Shown piece after piece: positions 49,339 through 58,341 of a stretch of DNA of 64,000 bases (position 1 is its first letter; each line of letters opens with the position of its first letter). The notes below the pieces were generated by a model. It saw nothing but the letters and a program-made list of their open reading frames with translations, had not been told where the DNA came from and searched no databases. This DNA is from Endocalyx cinctus (lineage: Eukaryota; Ascomycota; Sordariomycetes; Amphisphaeriales; Apiosporaceae), in the NCBI GenBank assembly GCA_001600455.1, contig BCKC01000002.1:1674001-1738000 (forward strand), in the 5' to 3' direction. Position numbers and translations under genes: made by a program.

Positions 49339-51696
49339 TTATTGGTCAATTGTGACCGTCGTTTCTTCATTCTCAACAGCTACTTCTCGAGCTTGCTGTT
49401 TTGTTTTTGGGTCTACTTCGTTACTGAACTTACCTTCGCTAGGTTCTTCTACGTAACTGGGAAAAGTGTCTTTGCCCTCGTTGGCATCCCCAGAAGGAGA
49501 CTCACCGTCCTTGTCCTGGTCATGTGTAGTCGTGGCCGTATTCCCATTCAAAAAATCATCCATCGCTGACTCGATATCTTCAATCTCCAATGAAGGGGCG
49601 AAATCTGGTATGCTGAAATCAGTTGGTTGGTCGGCAGGCGTCATTGGTATCATTGGGTCGAATCCGTTCGTAGTCTCGATCTTCCATTGATCCGAGAGAC
49701 CTTCAAGCGAGTTCGGACTAGGAAATAATGGACTTATAGGCGTCGTTGCGTCCGATACCCCCCATATGAACGGTATGTTTTCCGCTTCTTGGCGTTGTTT
49801 CTTAGATGGTGGCAGTCCTAGCCCATCACGACCTTGGTCCCCAGTCACCCCGTCATTTCTCTCTCTCTTACGAGATGTTGTCTTTTGCGCCGACATTTGG
49901 TCGAAATCCTCGAGTACTTGTTGATCCAAGAAACTTTGGGGTATGGGTTGGCCGACATAACCCAATGGCTCCGGTGGGGTCGAGCTGTAAAGATTCGATC
50001 CATAACGTGGAACGAAATTCGGAATATGAGAATACGTCTGCATGCCAGTCCCTCCTACGGGTGCTGACGAAAAGTTGCCAAATACAGGTTGCTCGTCGAC
50101 TTGTTCATCGAAGACCATGTACTGAATTGCATTCGGTCTCTTGCATGGCTTCTGCTGACGTTGATTCCGTAGACCAACGCGCATGCTTATGTCACCCATG
50201 TACGTGGTAGAATCTAAGCCGGCCCTGGCTTGTCGTGACCTTTTGCGAGCTGCCTTGTCATTTTCATGACGTGCCATCATCAGAACTTTCGTCAAAGAAA
50301 ACTCATGATCACGAGATCTCCTTGTTTGCATGCGCTTGGCATTTTTATAGTGTTCTAGCTCTTGATGATACCAACGATGGACTTCACCGTCAATTCCCGG
50401 AGCGTCACGAGCTAAATTGAAGTACGAGTGCTCTTCGCGCTTGAAAACTCGAGCATCGATGCGGACATCCAGGTGCAAGATTATGTCGATAAGATCAAAG
50501 TTTTGCTCGAGACAGTATAGGTGCACATATCCCGCGTTATGGAAGGGGTCTATGGCAATGCCGTTGACATTCATTCTTTCGTCGAATATCACCCACGGGT
50601 CGATGTTGAGAATGGTGCTGTGAGTTTCGGGACAACTTAGAAATCTACATCTCTTAGACTCCCTCTCACGGGGAAAGCGCCAGTTAGCTTGATTGGCAGG
50701 CCAACCCATCCAGAGTGTCAAGCCTTGTCTTTTTTTCCCATGAACCCGAGACACTCCGGGAAGTAAGTCGGGCAATGAGAATGTTTCGTCCCGCCTTGGA
50801 CCAAATAAGTATTGCCTCATTTCGTCGCGGGTAAAGAACTTGCCACGCTGAAGTTCACCGTGTTCCGTGTAGGCGAACAGGTGGTTGCCCTTTCCATCAA
50901 TGGGGCCCCACGGAACAGGTCTGGGCGGTGGTGGACCGTAATAATTGGACGGATCATCTTTAGAATTTTTACCCTTGTGAGTCGTCCGAGGAATCTTGGT
51001 GTCCCTCAAGGGAGCTCCGTTGGGACCGACGGCCGGTCGTTGTATAGGGGCCACACGGTCCTCAAGTGTCGGAGATCGAAATTGACACGTCAATGTTTTA
51101 CTCTGGCAGGATGCTCGAGAACATGGAGTTAAGGTCATTCCGGACGAATCGGAAGGCCTATAAATGTCTTCATTGGGGATCCCCGGGGGGAGGAACATGG
51201 CATTATTTGACGGTTGAGGCGGAAACGAAAACATATTATTGCTAAGAGACTGACGCGGGAAGTTAAGTTGTCCTTGGTTGACCAGAGCCGGCTCCAGGTG
51301 ATTTGGAATCTGATCCAAGATTGGTGGAAGAATCTGCGTGCCGGCAGGAATCACATTTTGCATATTCTCCAGATCCTTCATGATCTGGTTCATGGTGTCT
51401 TCGTCGAAAAGGCCATCGTATTTGGGCTCGGGTTCTGAACTTGAGATGGTAGGAAGGGAGAGTTTGGCTAGATCTAGAGATTGTGCCTCCGAGTCCAGCA
51501 AAGTTTTCTCTAGCTCCGAAGGAACCTCTTGATTGGTATCTGAACTATCCTGTTCCAACTCTGGAAATGAGTAAGAAAGATCGGTATTGTCGAAATTTAT
51601 ATCTCCAAAGATATCCTCAGTGTTGTCGAAATTTACGTCTCGAAACATATCTTCATCGCACTCGGGAAAGACCTGGTCTTCTACCGGAGAAGCCAT
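49339..51696 (-). CDS. Fungal protein of unknown function with a Cys/His cluster
   Basis: A single open frame of 785 aa. The N terminus is acidic and contains a tandem 11-residue repeat (DVNFDNTEDIF and GDINFDNTDLS, about residues 20-41). A Pro/Ser/Asn-rich disordered part runs to about 250, followed by YYGPPPPRPVPWGPIDGKGN. The conserved-looking core is about 320-450: LTLWMGWPANQANWRFPRER, CRFLSCPETHST, then DPFHNAGYVHLYCLEQ and DVRIDARVFKREEHSYFNLA. Cys350, Cys355, His359, His392 and Cys395 could bind a metal. I recall this core (C-x4-C, then DPFHNAGYVHLYC) from expanded families of uncharacterised proteins in filamentous fungi. Basic clusters (KKRQ, RKRSRQ, SRKRERN) fit a nuclear protein; the acidic N terminus could be an activation region, but this is inference. 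Codon use is less GC-rich than in the metabolic genes. Confidence 0.85.
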   Translation of the reverse strand: MASPVEDQVFPECDEDMFRDVNFDNTEDIFGDINFDNTDLSYSFPELEQDSSDTNQEVPSELEKTLLDSEAQSLDLAKLSLPTISSSEPEPKYDGLFDEDTMNQIMKDLENMQNVIPAGTQILPPILDQIPNHLEPALVNQGQLNFPRQSLSNNMFSFPPQPSNNAMFLPPGIPNEDIYRPSDSSGMTLTPCSRASCQSKTLTCQFRSPTLEDRVAPIQRPAVGPNGAPLRDTKIPRTTHKGKNSKDDPSNYYGPPPPRPVPWGPIDGKGNHLFAYTEHGELQRGKFFTRDEMRQYLFGPRRDETFSLPDLLPGVSRVHGKKRQGLTLWMGWPANQANWRFPRERESKRCRFLSCPETHSTILNIDPWVIFDERMNVNGIAIDPFHNAGYVHLYCLEQNFDLIDIILHLDVRIDARVFKREEHSYFNLARDAPGIDGEVHRWYHQELEHYKNAKRMQTRRSRDHEFSLTKVLMMARHENDKAARKRSRQARAGLDSTTYMGDISMRVGLRNQRQQKPCKRPNAIQYMVFDEQVDEQPVFGNFSSAPVGGTGMQTYSHIPNFVPRYGSNLYSSTPPEPLGYVGQPIPQSFLDQQVLEDFDQMSAQKTTSRKRERNDGVTGDQGRDGLGLPPSKKQRQEAENIPFIWGVSDATTPISPLFPSPNSLEGLSDQWKIETTNGFDPMIPMTPADQPTDFSIPDFAPSLEIEDIESAMDDFLNGNTATTTHDQDKDGESPSGDANEGKDTFPSYVEEPSEGKFSNEVDPKTKQQAREVAVENEETTVTIDQ

Positions 51697-51739
51697 GGTC
51701 GTTAAGAAATCCCGTCACTTGGCAAAATTAAAAGGCATC

Positions 51740-51747
51740 TGACGTCA
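51740..51747. promoter_or_regulatory. CRE-type site upstream of the 785-aa gene
   Basis: A perfect TGACGTCA about 45 bp upstream of the start codon of the 785-aa gene. A second partial copy (CGACGTCACC) lies near 51766. Putative bZIP binding site. Confidence 0.45.
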
Positions 51748-52624
51748 ACTAGGCAACTAGCTCGGCGACGTCACCGTTGATATTGGTCAGTGACGGGCAA
51801 ACACGGGGATATCTTTGGATCTGAAAGGATACACTATCGTTTAACGAAAACGCAGATCCCGGGGTCCACGGCCATGACTATATAGGTCCTTGGAACTGGT
51901 GTAGATCTTTTTGTTTAGATCTTTCTTTGAATGTCATTGTTCATAAACAGTTGCAATGGCATTGTTCAGAAACAAGAGGCATTGAAAGACGAATGACAGC
52001 TAAGGCGAACATCTCTTTCACGGCATGAGCATTGCAATTGTGTGAGAAACAATAAGGCAAGCCGAGGAACAAAGAGAAAATAATCCGAGCTTGATTCGAG
52101 TAGGAAAATCTTTAGGAAGATCTTTATCTCCCATTATATCGTTTGTGCTATTTTCGACTATGAGTACGGGACCTAAAAGTATAAAAGGTTATGTTAGATA
52201 CAGGCCCTCAAAAGCTTTACATATAGATTTATAGATAACAAAAATGTATTATATCAGGAGAGCTTAAAGCACTTTATCAACAACAGGATTCAGAACAGGT
52301 CTGTGAATAATGCAATACTTTCATCATATCAAAGCAGTATAAGTTATGGGGTTGTGACTAGTTGAAATACATACCTGGAAAAGTTTTGCCGTCGATTCGA
52401 GAGGGTTGGAAAGTAAAATGACCTGACCGAATGTGATACATTTCTACACTACGAAGATGCTGAAAAATAAATAAGTAAGTAAATAATAATAATATAATAA
52501 ATAAATAAAACAAATCATTGATGAGGAAGTAAATAATTAGGTAGTAAGTCTGGTTTATTTACATTGGACAGGAGGAAAGTTTTTTTTTTTGGAACAAAAG
52601 GAAGAAACGAATAAATTTTCTTGT

Positions 52625-52790
52625 GAGTGCCAACTCAGTATCGCCAAGACTGCTAAACTGTTCCGGGTACTCCCTTCAACTGCACCCAGCTGATAGATAG
52701 GAAAAAGATAGAGCCGACTATTCATCAACTGGATGCAGCTGTAAATGCTACCGGAAGCTTAGTGGTCTTGGCGATACTGAGTTGGCACTC
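52625..52790. repeat. Long inverted repeat / hairpin of 166 nt
   Basis: Terminal arms of 26 nt are perfectly inverted (52625-52650 and 52765-52790; each begins GAGTGCCAACTC when read inward). The pairing continues imperfectly through the rest: TTCCGG, CTGCA-CCAG and TGAT-ATAG blocks match between the halves, giving arms of about 75 nt with a loop near 52700-52715. Several arm differences are transitions that would be G-U pairs in RNA. No coding potential. It could be a small MITE (no clear target duplication seen), a hairpin RNA precursor, or a recombination structure. Confidence 0.8.
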
Positions 52791-53141
52791 AAAGGGATAT
52801 AAATGGATCCCCATATAAATTTCAAGCAACGAAAGAGATGGCGGATATGATAATTACAAGGAAATAAAACAGGAAGAAAACGACAATTATTTCTATATGT
52901 ACATAGTGAGCGATTTTGGCCTAACAACTTATTGCAAGCCCATAGTTAGGCTATATGACAGTATATTTGAGCGATTAATAACACACCTCGGTTGTCAAAT
53001 TGGTCAACTGCTGCTTCACGTTGAGTAATGAATTATATTAATCAATGCATCAAAAAGAAATTTAGAATTATCAAAGTGTCAATAGTTATCCTCTTGAGAA
53101 TTATTTAGCTAGTTATCTTCTAATACTATTGTTAGATTTGG

Positions 53142-55409
53142 TCAAAATCCCGAATTCTGCGCGTTCCGTAACGGAACCCGTAACGGTGGGCTACGCGAGC
53201 CTCCCTTTAAGGTCCCGGCATATCTTGTTACTTCGCCCGTGTCACATTCCGGTGCTCTCGGAATCTCACGGCAGAACCTGCAAGGTGCAAAAGAATTTGA
53301 AACATACCTAGCCTTAGGCCGTTCTACAGGGTCCTGGTTCAACATATGTCCGATCGTCTCGAAGCGTTCTTCAATATCCTTTGAGGAAAATTTAGTTCCT
53401 TCAAGTCGATATTCCGTCTTCCCGTGGTCATTCATCAATTTTTTCATCGCACCTGCGTTAGAATATGTGTACAGGTGGTCAAAATGTATATTCAGCATGG
53501 TACACTGCATCTCGAGGAAGATACAGCCCATTGCGAAGATATCCGTCTCCTTCGTGATATCTTCACCTTCAGGTACGCCAAATACAGTCTCGGCCGTCCT
53601 AGTCTGGTTCATTGAAACACCATCACGGCAGGGAGACCAACCGAAGCCCGTGAGGATGATGTTGGCTTCGTCCCATTGATCACTATCTTTTATCCGTATC
53701 AGAATGTTCTTTGGCCTGATGTTGCCGTGTATAATACCGCTGTCATGCACAGACTTTAGAGCTCTCGATAGGCAGCCTGGAAATTTATCCAGCGCTCTCC
53801 GGGTCGCGTTTCGTTTCTCAACACTGGTTTCCGATGACATGCCAGAGACCATTAATTCTTCCAGGTCCATGTGCGCTGTAGGATAGGTCAAGAGGCACAA
53901 TTTTCGACCATGGAGATACGAGCCAGCCAGCTGTATAACATGCTGATGCTCTAGCCTGCTTATCTCCGCCATTTCTTTGAGAATGTCGTTATAGCTATCA
54001 GAACTGAGGATCTTGACGGATTTTCGCACTAGTGATACCCGACCACATCGCACGACTTCGACTAATGCATTTTTGCTAAATCCGAGCACTCGTAGCGGCG
54101 TGAGCTGGGGTTCATTGTCTTCATCGAAGATATGAAATTCCCGGCCGGACCAGTCATATCCCCGGCTCAAATCAACCCCTTTTAGATCAAGTAACCCCTC
54201 GTACATGGACATTTGATTATGTAGCTCAGCCTGCGGGTTCGAATCTTTCGCTGATATCTCACTTTTCACCTTTTTTTGTAGCATTTCTTTTCCAGACTCA
54301 GCAAGGCTCTCGGTGGAGTAATTCTCATGTGCTGCTGTCTTGTACGATGTCAAGTGTGAGAACCCCGTCCACCCGCTCGCAACTGCTGCGTACTCGCTCG
54401 ATAATGTATGGCAACACTCGCCGCAGGTCTTACCGAGGTAATTAGGCCTCATAAGGATCTCCCAAACATCGGCTGCCTTGAAACGCTCTTGCCTTTCGGC
54501 CGCTGTCATGATTCGAATCAATGTGAGAAATGACGACTTTTCTTTCAGACGATTGCTCCAATTGAAAGAGTATTGCCATAAGTCGCGTTTCAAGTTTTCT
54601 TCCCCGGGCTTCAAGCGGCTGCCAGGGTAGCTTGTATCACGTTCATTACCGGATGCGTCTCTTGGTGTATCCACAACGTGTCCTTGAAGCGCCCAGAACA
54701 TATCCTGGAAGACTAGGCCAAGGGAGAACACATCTTGTTGCTTGTCTCGAAGACCCTCAGATATAACTTCCGGGGCTGAATACTTCCTAGATAGCCCGCT
54801 AACTCCCTTTGACATGCTGTCATCCATTCCCTTGAAACTTTTGGCCAACCCAAAGTCTGTGAGCATCGGGATGCCATCGAACATCAAGATGTTGCTCGGC
54901 TTAATATCTTTGTGTTTTTTTGCCACACCAGGTTCGTGGAGGTACGTTAGAGCGCTGGCGAGGCATCCAAAGCTTTTCTTTAGTCTCATCTCCCATTCTG
55001 GGTCACGCTTATCCAGTGGCTCGCTCATGAACTCTCTCAAGTTGCACGGTGCAACAGGGTGCATGAGGAAAAAGAATCGGCCATGTAGGGTGTATGTGCC
55101 GACTAGCTGAACGATATGACGATGGACTATATCCTCCAGGATATTAGCTTCACGTCTGCATTGCTCATCCACACCGAATTTTATAGCTTCTTTCCTGGCT
55201 AGGATGACACCTTTACATTTGACTTGCGTCACGTTGCCTTGTCCGCCATTCCCGAGATAATATCTTTTGTCGTCCATTAGAGCTTGGCCTTCGAATTCTT
55301 CATTCCCCGTGTACTCGACGTGCCTTATTCCCCGATCAGAACACACCCACTTCTCCGGCAGCTTTCCATAAATCTGCTGCCTTGTGAACGTAAAAGTGTA
55401 TCTTCTCAT
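53142..55409 (-). CDS. Tandem protein kinase: active kinase domain fused to a pseudokinase domain
   Basis: A single frame of 755 aa starting MRRYTFTFTRQQIYGKLPEK. Domain 1 (about 45-325) has a Gly-rich loop GNGGQGNV (53-60), lysine K73 (or K77), Glu87, catalytic HKDIKPSNIL (D168, N173), DFG (185-187) and SAPE (211-214), so it looks active. Domain 2 (about 430-700) keeps VRKSVK (K463) and helix-C Glu479, but HRD is HGN (561-563) and DFG is GFG (588-590). It lacks both the catalytic and the Mg-binding Asp and should be a pseudokinase. The linker (330-430) has a CGECC cluster and is otherwise polar. No membrane segment. Kinases of this divergent type are common in filamentous fungi, but I cannot name the function. 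The gene is divergent from a serine-peptidase gene 1.09 kb away. Confidence 0.9.
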   Translation of the reverse strand: MRRYTFTFTRQQIYGKLPEKWVCSDRGIRHVEYTGNEEFEGQALMDDKRYYLGNGGQGNVTQVKCKGVILARKEAIKFGVDEQCRREANILEDIVHRHIVQLVGTYTLHGRFFFLMHPVAPCNLREFMSEPLDKRDPEWEMRLKKSFGCLASALTYLHEPGVAKKHKDIKPSNILMFDGIPMLTDFGLAKSFKGMDDSMSKGVSGLSRKYSAPEVISEGLRDKQQDVFSLGLVFQDMFWALQGHVVDTPRDASGNERDTSYPGSRLKPGEENLKRDLWQYSFNWSNRLKEKSSFLTLIRIMTAAERQERFKAADVWEILMRPNYLGKTCGECCHTLSSEYAAVASGWTGFSHLTSYKTAAHENYSTESLAESGKEMLQKKVKSEISAKDSNPQAELHNQMSMYEGLLDLKGVDLSRGYDWSGREFHIFDEDNEPQLTPLRVLGFSKNALVEVVRCGRVSLVRKSVKILSSDSYNDILKEMAEISRLEHQHVIQLAGSYLHGRKLCLLTYPTAHMDLEELMVSGMSSETSVEKRNATRRALDKFPGCLSRALKSVHDSGIIHGNIRPKNILIRIKDSDQWDEANIILTGFGWSPCRDGVSMNQTRTAETVFGVPEGEDITKETDIFAMGCIFLEMQCTMLNIHFDHLYTYSNAGAMKKLMNDHGKTEYRLEGTKFSSKDIEERFETIGHMLNQDPVERPKARYVSNSFAPCRFCREIPRAPECDTGEVTRYAGTLKGGSRSPPLRVPLRNAQNSGF

Positions 55410-56495
55410 TTCTATTAGGTTGAAGTGGGATCTTCTCTGGTGGGGATCAAGATGAAATTTCGCGAAAGTTATGCCGGGAAATGTTGAATAGGCTTTACGT
55501 ACAATCGTATAGTATTTATATCATATATGGGTTCTATTCTAGTTGATGGATAATTACTTTAAACTGAAAAGCTTTCTTGTGTAAAAGAGGCCATGTTACC
55601 CCTTTGTTTACCTTTAGGGTAATATCACCTAACTTGTATAACATGATTTCAGTGGGCTGTATACCAATATGATTACCAGTAGTCCAACAAGAAAGGTTAA
55701 GACTTAGGAAAGGAAACAGTTCCTAGTTGAAATATATTCCACCGAACGATGTAGCTACCCGATCAGTATACTATCTCTAATTAGAGATGGTTTCTCAGAC
55801 GCGATGTGTTTACCTTGTATAGACGACGGAAGCAGGAGCTCATCACCTATTCTAGATCGAAAACTGTTGCTCGATGTTGTTGAATTTGAGTGACCGGTCA
55901 GTCCTCTCCATATTCACATTGCGTTATCGTTTCAAAGCATAGATTCTAGGCCCTCCTCTCAATGTAGTACGATTGTGATGCGTTTGACTTTAACGGAAAG
56001 CCTTATTCCGGCTCCAAAGAATGATATTGCCCCCACCTCAACGCCATCGCTTCTGTTAGATTCATGTTTACTAAGTGATTATTTGAAGAACCGGTGTGGA
56101 TCGAAGCAGATTACCAGTAACACGGAACCGCATTCCGGTGCCAATTAATTTCGGAAAACTACCACTGATCGATAATACGTGCCAATGAGATATTCGTAGG
56201 TTATCACGATCGTCCATCCGAAATGATTAAGTAGGAAGGCGGTACATAGTAGATGGCGTAGATAGATATCTTGACACAGAAGGTGTGTAGTTCCAGCTGA
56301 TCTTATCCTGGCTTAATGGCGGCCCAACCTGGGGTCAAAGGGATAAATCGGCACCACTGAGTTTATCCTCATGCCCGAGAGCGATATATAAGAGCTTTCA
56401 AAGATATTGGAATATTTGAGAAATGATATTATTTTCTATTCTCTGAAGCAGTGCTGTCCACTTTCGTATTATACCTAGTTTCATTGCCGTTCATC
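55410..56495. promoter_or_regulatory. Divergent promoter region of tandem kinase and serine peptidase
   Basis: 1086 bp between the two start codons, without a supported ORF. A TATA box (TATATAAG, 56385-56392) stands about 105 bp before the peptidase start. No equally clear element is seen on the kinase side. Confidence 0.5.
56385..56392 (+). promoter_or_regulatory. TATA box of the peptidase gene
   Basis: TATATAAG about 105 bp upstream of ATG 56496, a usual distance for a fungal TATA promoter. Confidence 0.5.
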
Positions 56496-58341
56496 ATGTC
56501 ATCTAGACTTGATCCCGCATACTCGCCCGAAAGAGAGGATGAGGATGCCGGTAGACAAGCATACGGTGGACCTAACAATGGGCCCAATGATAGAGATGCC
56601 CAGGTGAGTTGGTATTTACATAGAACCTATTGTACCATCTGTAAAACTGTGGCACGGCGGTTTGCGTGACTGGTAATTACGAGATCAACAAGTCATCACC
56701 ATCGCATCTACCACAAATAATTAATATGGCTTGAGTTAGGCTGACCTCACTTAGAAGCCCAAGACGCCTATGCCAAGCGAAGAGAAGAAGCGTCGTCAGC
56801 GTCAGCATAGTGTGAGCCATGATACCCAGCCAAATGATATCGGTACGTATTTAGCACGTTGGGTTACCACGGCATATCTATAGTCACTCGATAAGAAGGG
56901 GCAGGTATACTAATAACACATCAACTCGCAGAAACAATTGAATTCACGGATATACTGTTCACCCCAGGTGTCAGCGACTACAACCAATCGGCGCTCATGA
57001 GACGATACTAACTGCTTGCAGCAGTCATTGGTCTGCGCGACAATGATGTAAGAAAAGAAGTTCTAGGCATAGTGGACACCATTCAGGAACTCATGTATAA
57101 AGCGTCGGCTTCTGTAACGAGGACCCATGGTAAGGTTCAGGTGACCTACTCAAGGAATATCGACGTCGCAAAGGCGGCCCGCCATGCAATTGAAATGGCT
57201 CCACTTGAAGATGGACTCACCTCGAGTGTGATACCCAGTCTCCACGAGGTGACCGAACGCTTACACGAGAAAATCATTCTGCTGAATTCAAAGTTGTCCA
57301 GCCTTTACAAAACAGAGCTCAGCATCACCGGAGAGATCGTGCTTCCCCCAACTACAGCTGGTTGGCAGCTGGAGACAGCTAAGGTAGAAGAGGGTTCATT
57401 TGACCAAGGTAAAGATGATTTGGATAACGATGAGCAATTCTTCGAAGGGCACGAAATTACGGAAGTTCAAGCTGAAGACCTTGGAAGATTTCAAGGTGGG
57501 TATTACCCAACGGTGGACTGCTGGCTTATGCTAATCTCTCAACGAAAAGGAATTGTTAAGCTACTCCTGAGATCAAGGACGAGAACCAATCAATGACTTC
57601 TCACCCGGGGAACCGGTTGGCTTATGGATTCTACAACCGTCGTCACCTCCGGTCATTGCGTTCATAAGCGTGGCAGACGCCTGCTTTCTGTTGATATTGT
57701 CATGGGCGAGGGAGCGGGAAACCCCCAATCGCGCTCAGGAACACACGTCATTGCGCACTGGGGTTGGTTCAGAGACTATGATACCGCACATGATCTTGCT
57801 CTTATCCGAGTTACCGGATTTGGCGACACGCCGGGCTTGGAGTGGCAACCTTTCCCCGGCGACGGAAGCTTGAAGATACACGCGATAGGCTACCCCTCCT
57901 ACGCAAGCGAGGAACTGAAGAAGGTTAAGTCAGCGAATGATAACATGCAAAAGAGCGAGGACGAGGTGGAGTGCGAGACAGCCGCTAAAAAAGGATTCCT
58001 CGAGCATAAAGCCTCGACCTGGAATGGTATGTTTAACATTTTCCTGATTAAGCATGGACCAGAGGGAGCTAATATATCCGGGGATGGCAGGATCATCAGG
58101 GTCGCCTATTCTCGATGAACGCAATACTGTTGTTGCGGTTCATTCCGGGCGTAGAAAATCTAATAGGCGCAAATATAATGCTGCAGCGGTGTTAGACAGA
58201 GATTGTAACAATATTGATGATATGAAGATGATTCTCGATGCTTTTGCGTCAGGTAGCAGTCGTACCGATACCATGAGAGGGAACGTCGTCTATCGGCTGG
58301 GAAACGACGGGGCAAGGCTGTTTGAAATGCATCACTTGTAA
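56496..58341 (+). CDS. Trypsin-like (chymotrypsin-fold) serine peptidase with helical N-terminal region; one-base frameshift
   Basis: Six exons by splice signals: 56496-56603, 56755-56842, 56932-56967, 57022-57495, 57561-58026 and 58091-58341. The phases join correctly, but within exon 5 the frame shifts by one base at CCCGGGG (57604-57610). With one G fewer, the total is 474 codons including stop. Residues 1-80 are acidic, then basic (EEKKRRQRQHS). About 80-230 look helical (DVRKEVLGIVDTIQELMYKA, HEVTERLHEKIILLNSKLSS). The peptidase domain follows: TGWLMDSTTVVTSGHCV (His), DTAHDLALIRV (Asp), GSSGSPIL (Ser). The triad is complete. The acidic ends and GSSGSP resemble V8/trypsin-like intracellular peptidases. 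No signal peptide. It is divergent from the kinase-pseudokinase gene. An effector or signalling role is inference. If the extra G is real, the peptidase domain is lost from the N-terminal part. Confidence 0.82.

Larger units (their letters stand above)
51697..53141. other. Intergenic region with CRE site and long hairpin
   Basis: About 1.4 kb between the start of the 785-aa gene and the stop of the tandem-kinase gene. It contains the CRE site at 51740, an AT-rich stretch with AATA/TAAATAA repeats (52469-52520) and the long inverted repeat at 52625-52790. No ORF that I can support. Confidence 0.6.

Noticed and set aside
53285..53314. Possible 30-nt intron near the C terminus of the tandem kinase (GTATGT to TTGCAG)
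   Set aside because: Too short for a fungal spliceosomal intron, and the frame is open through it.
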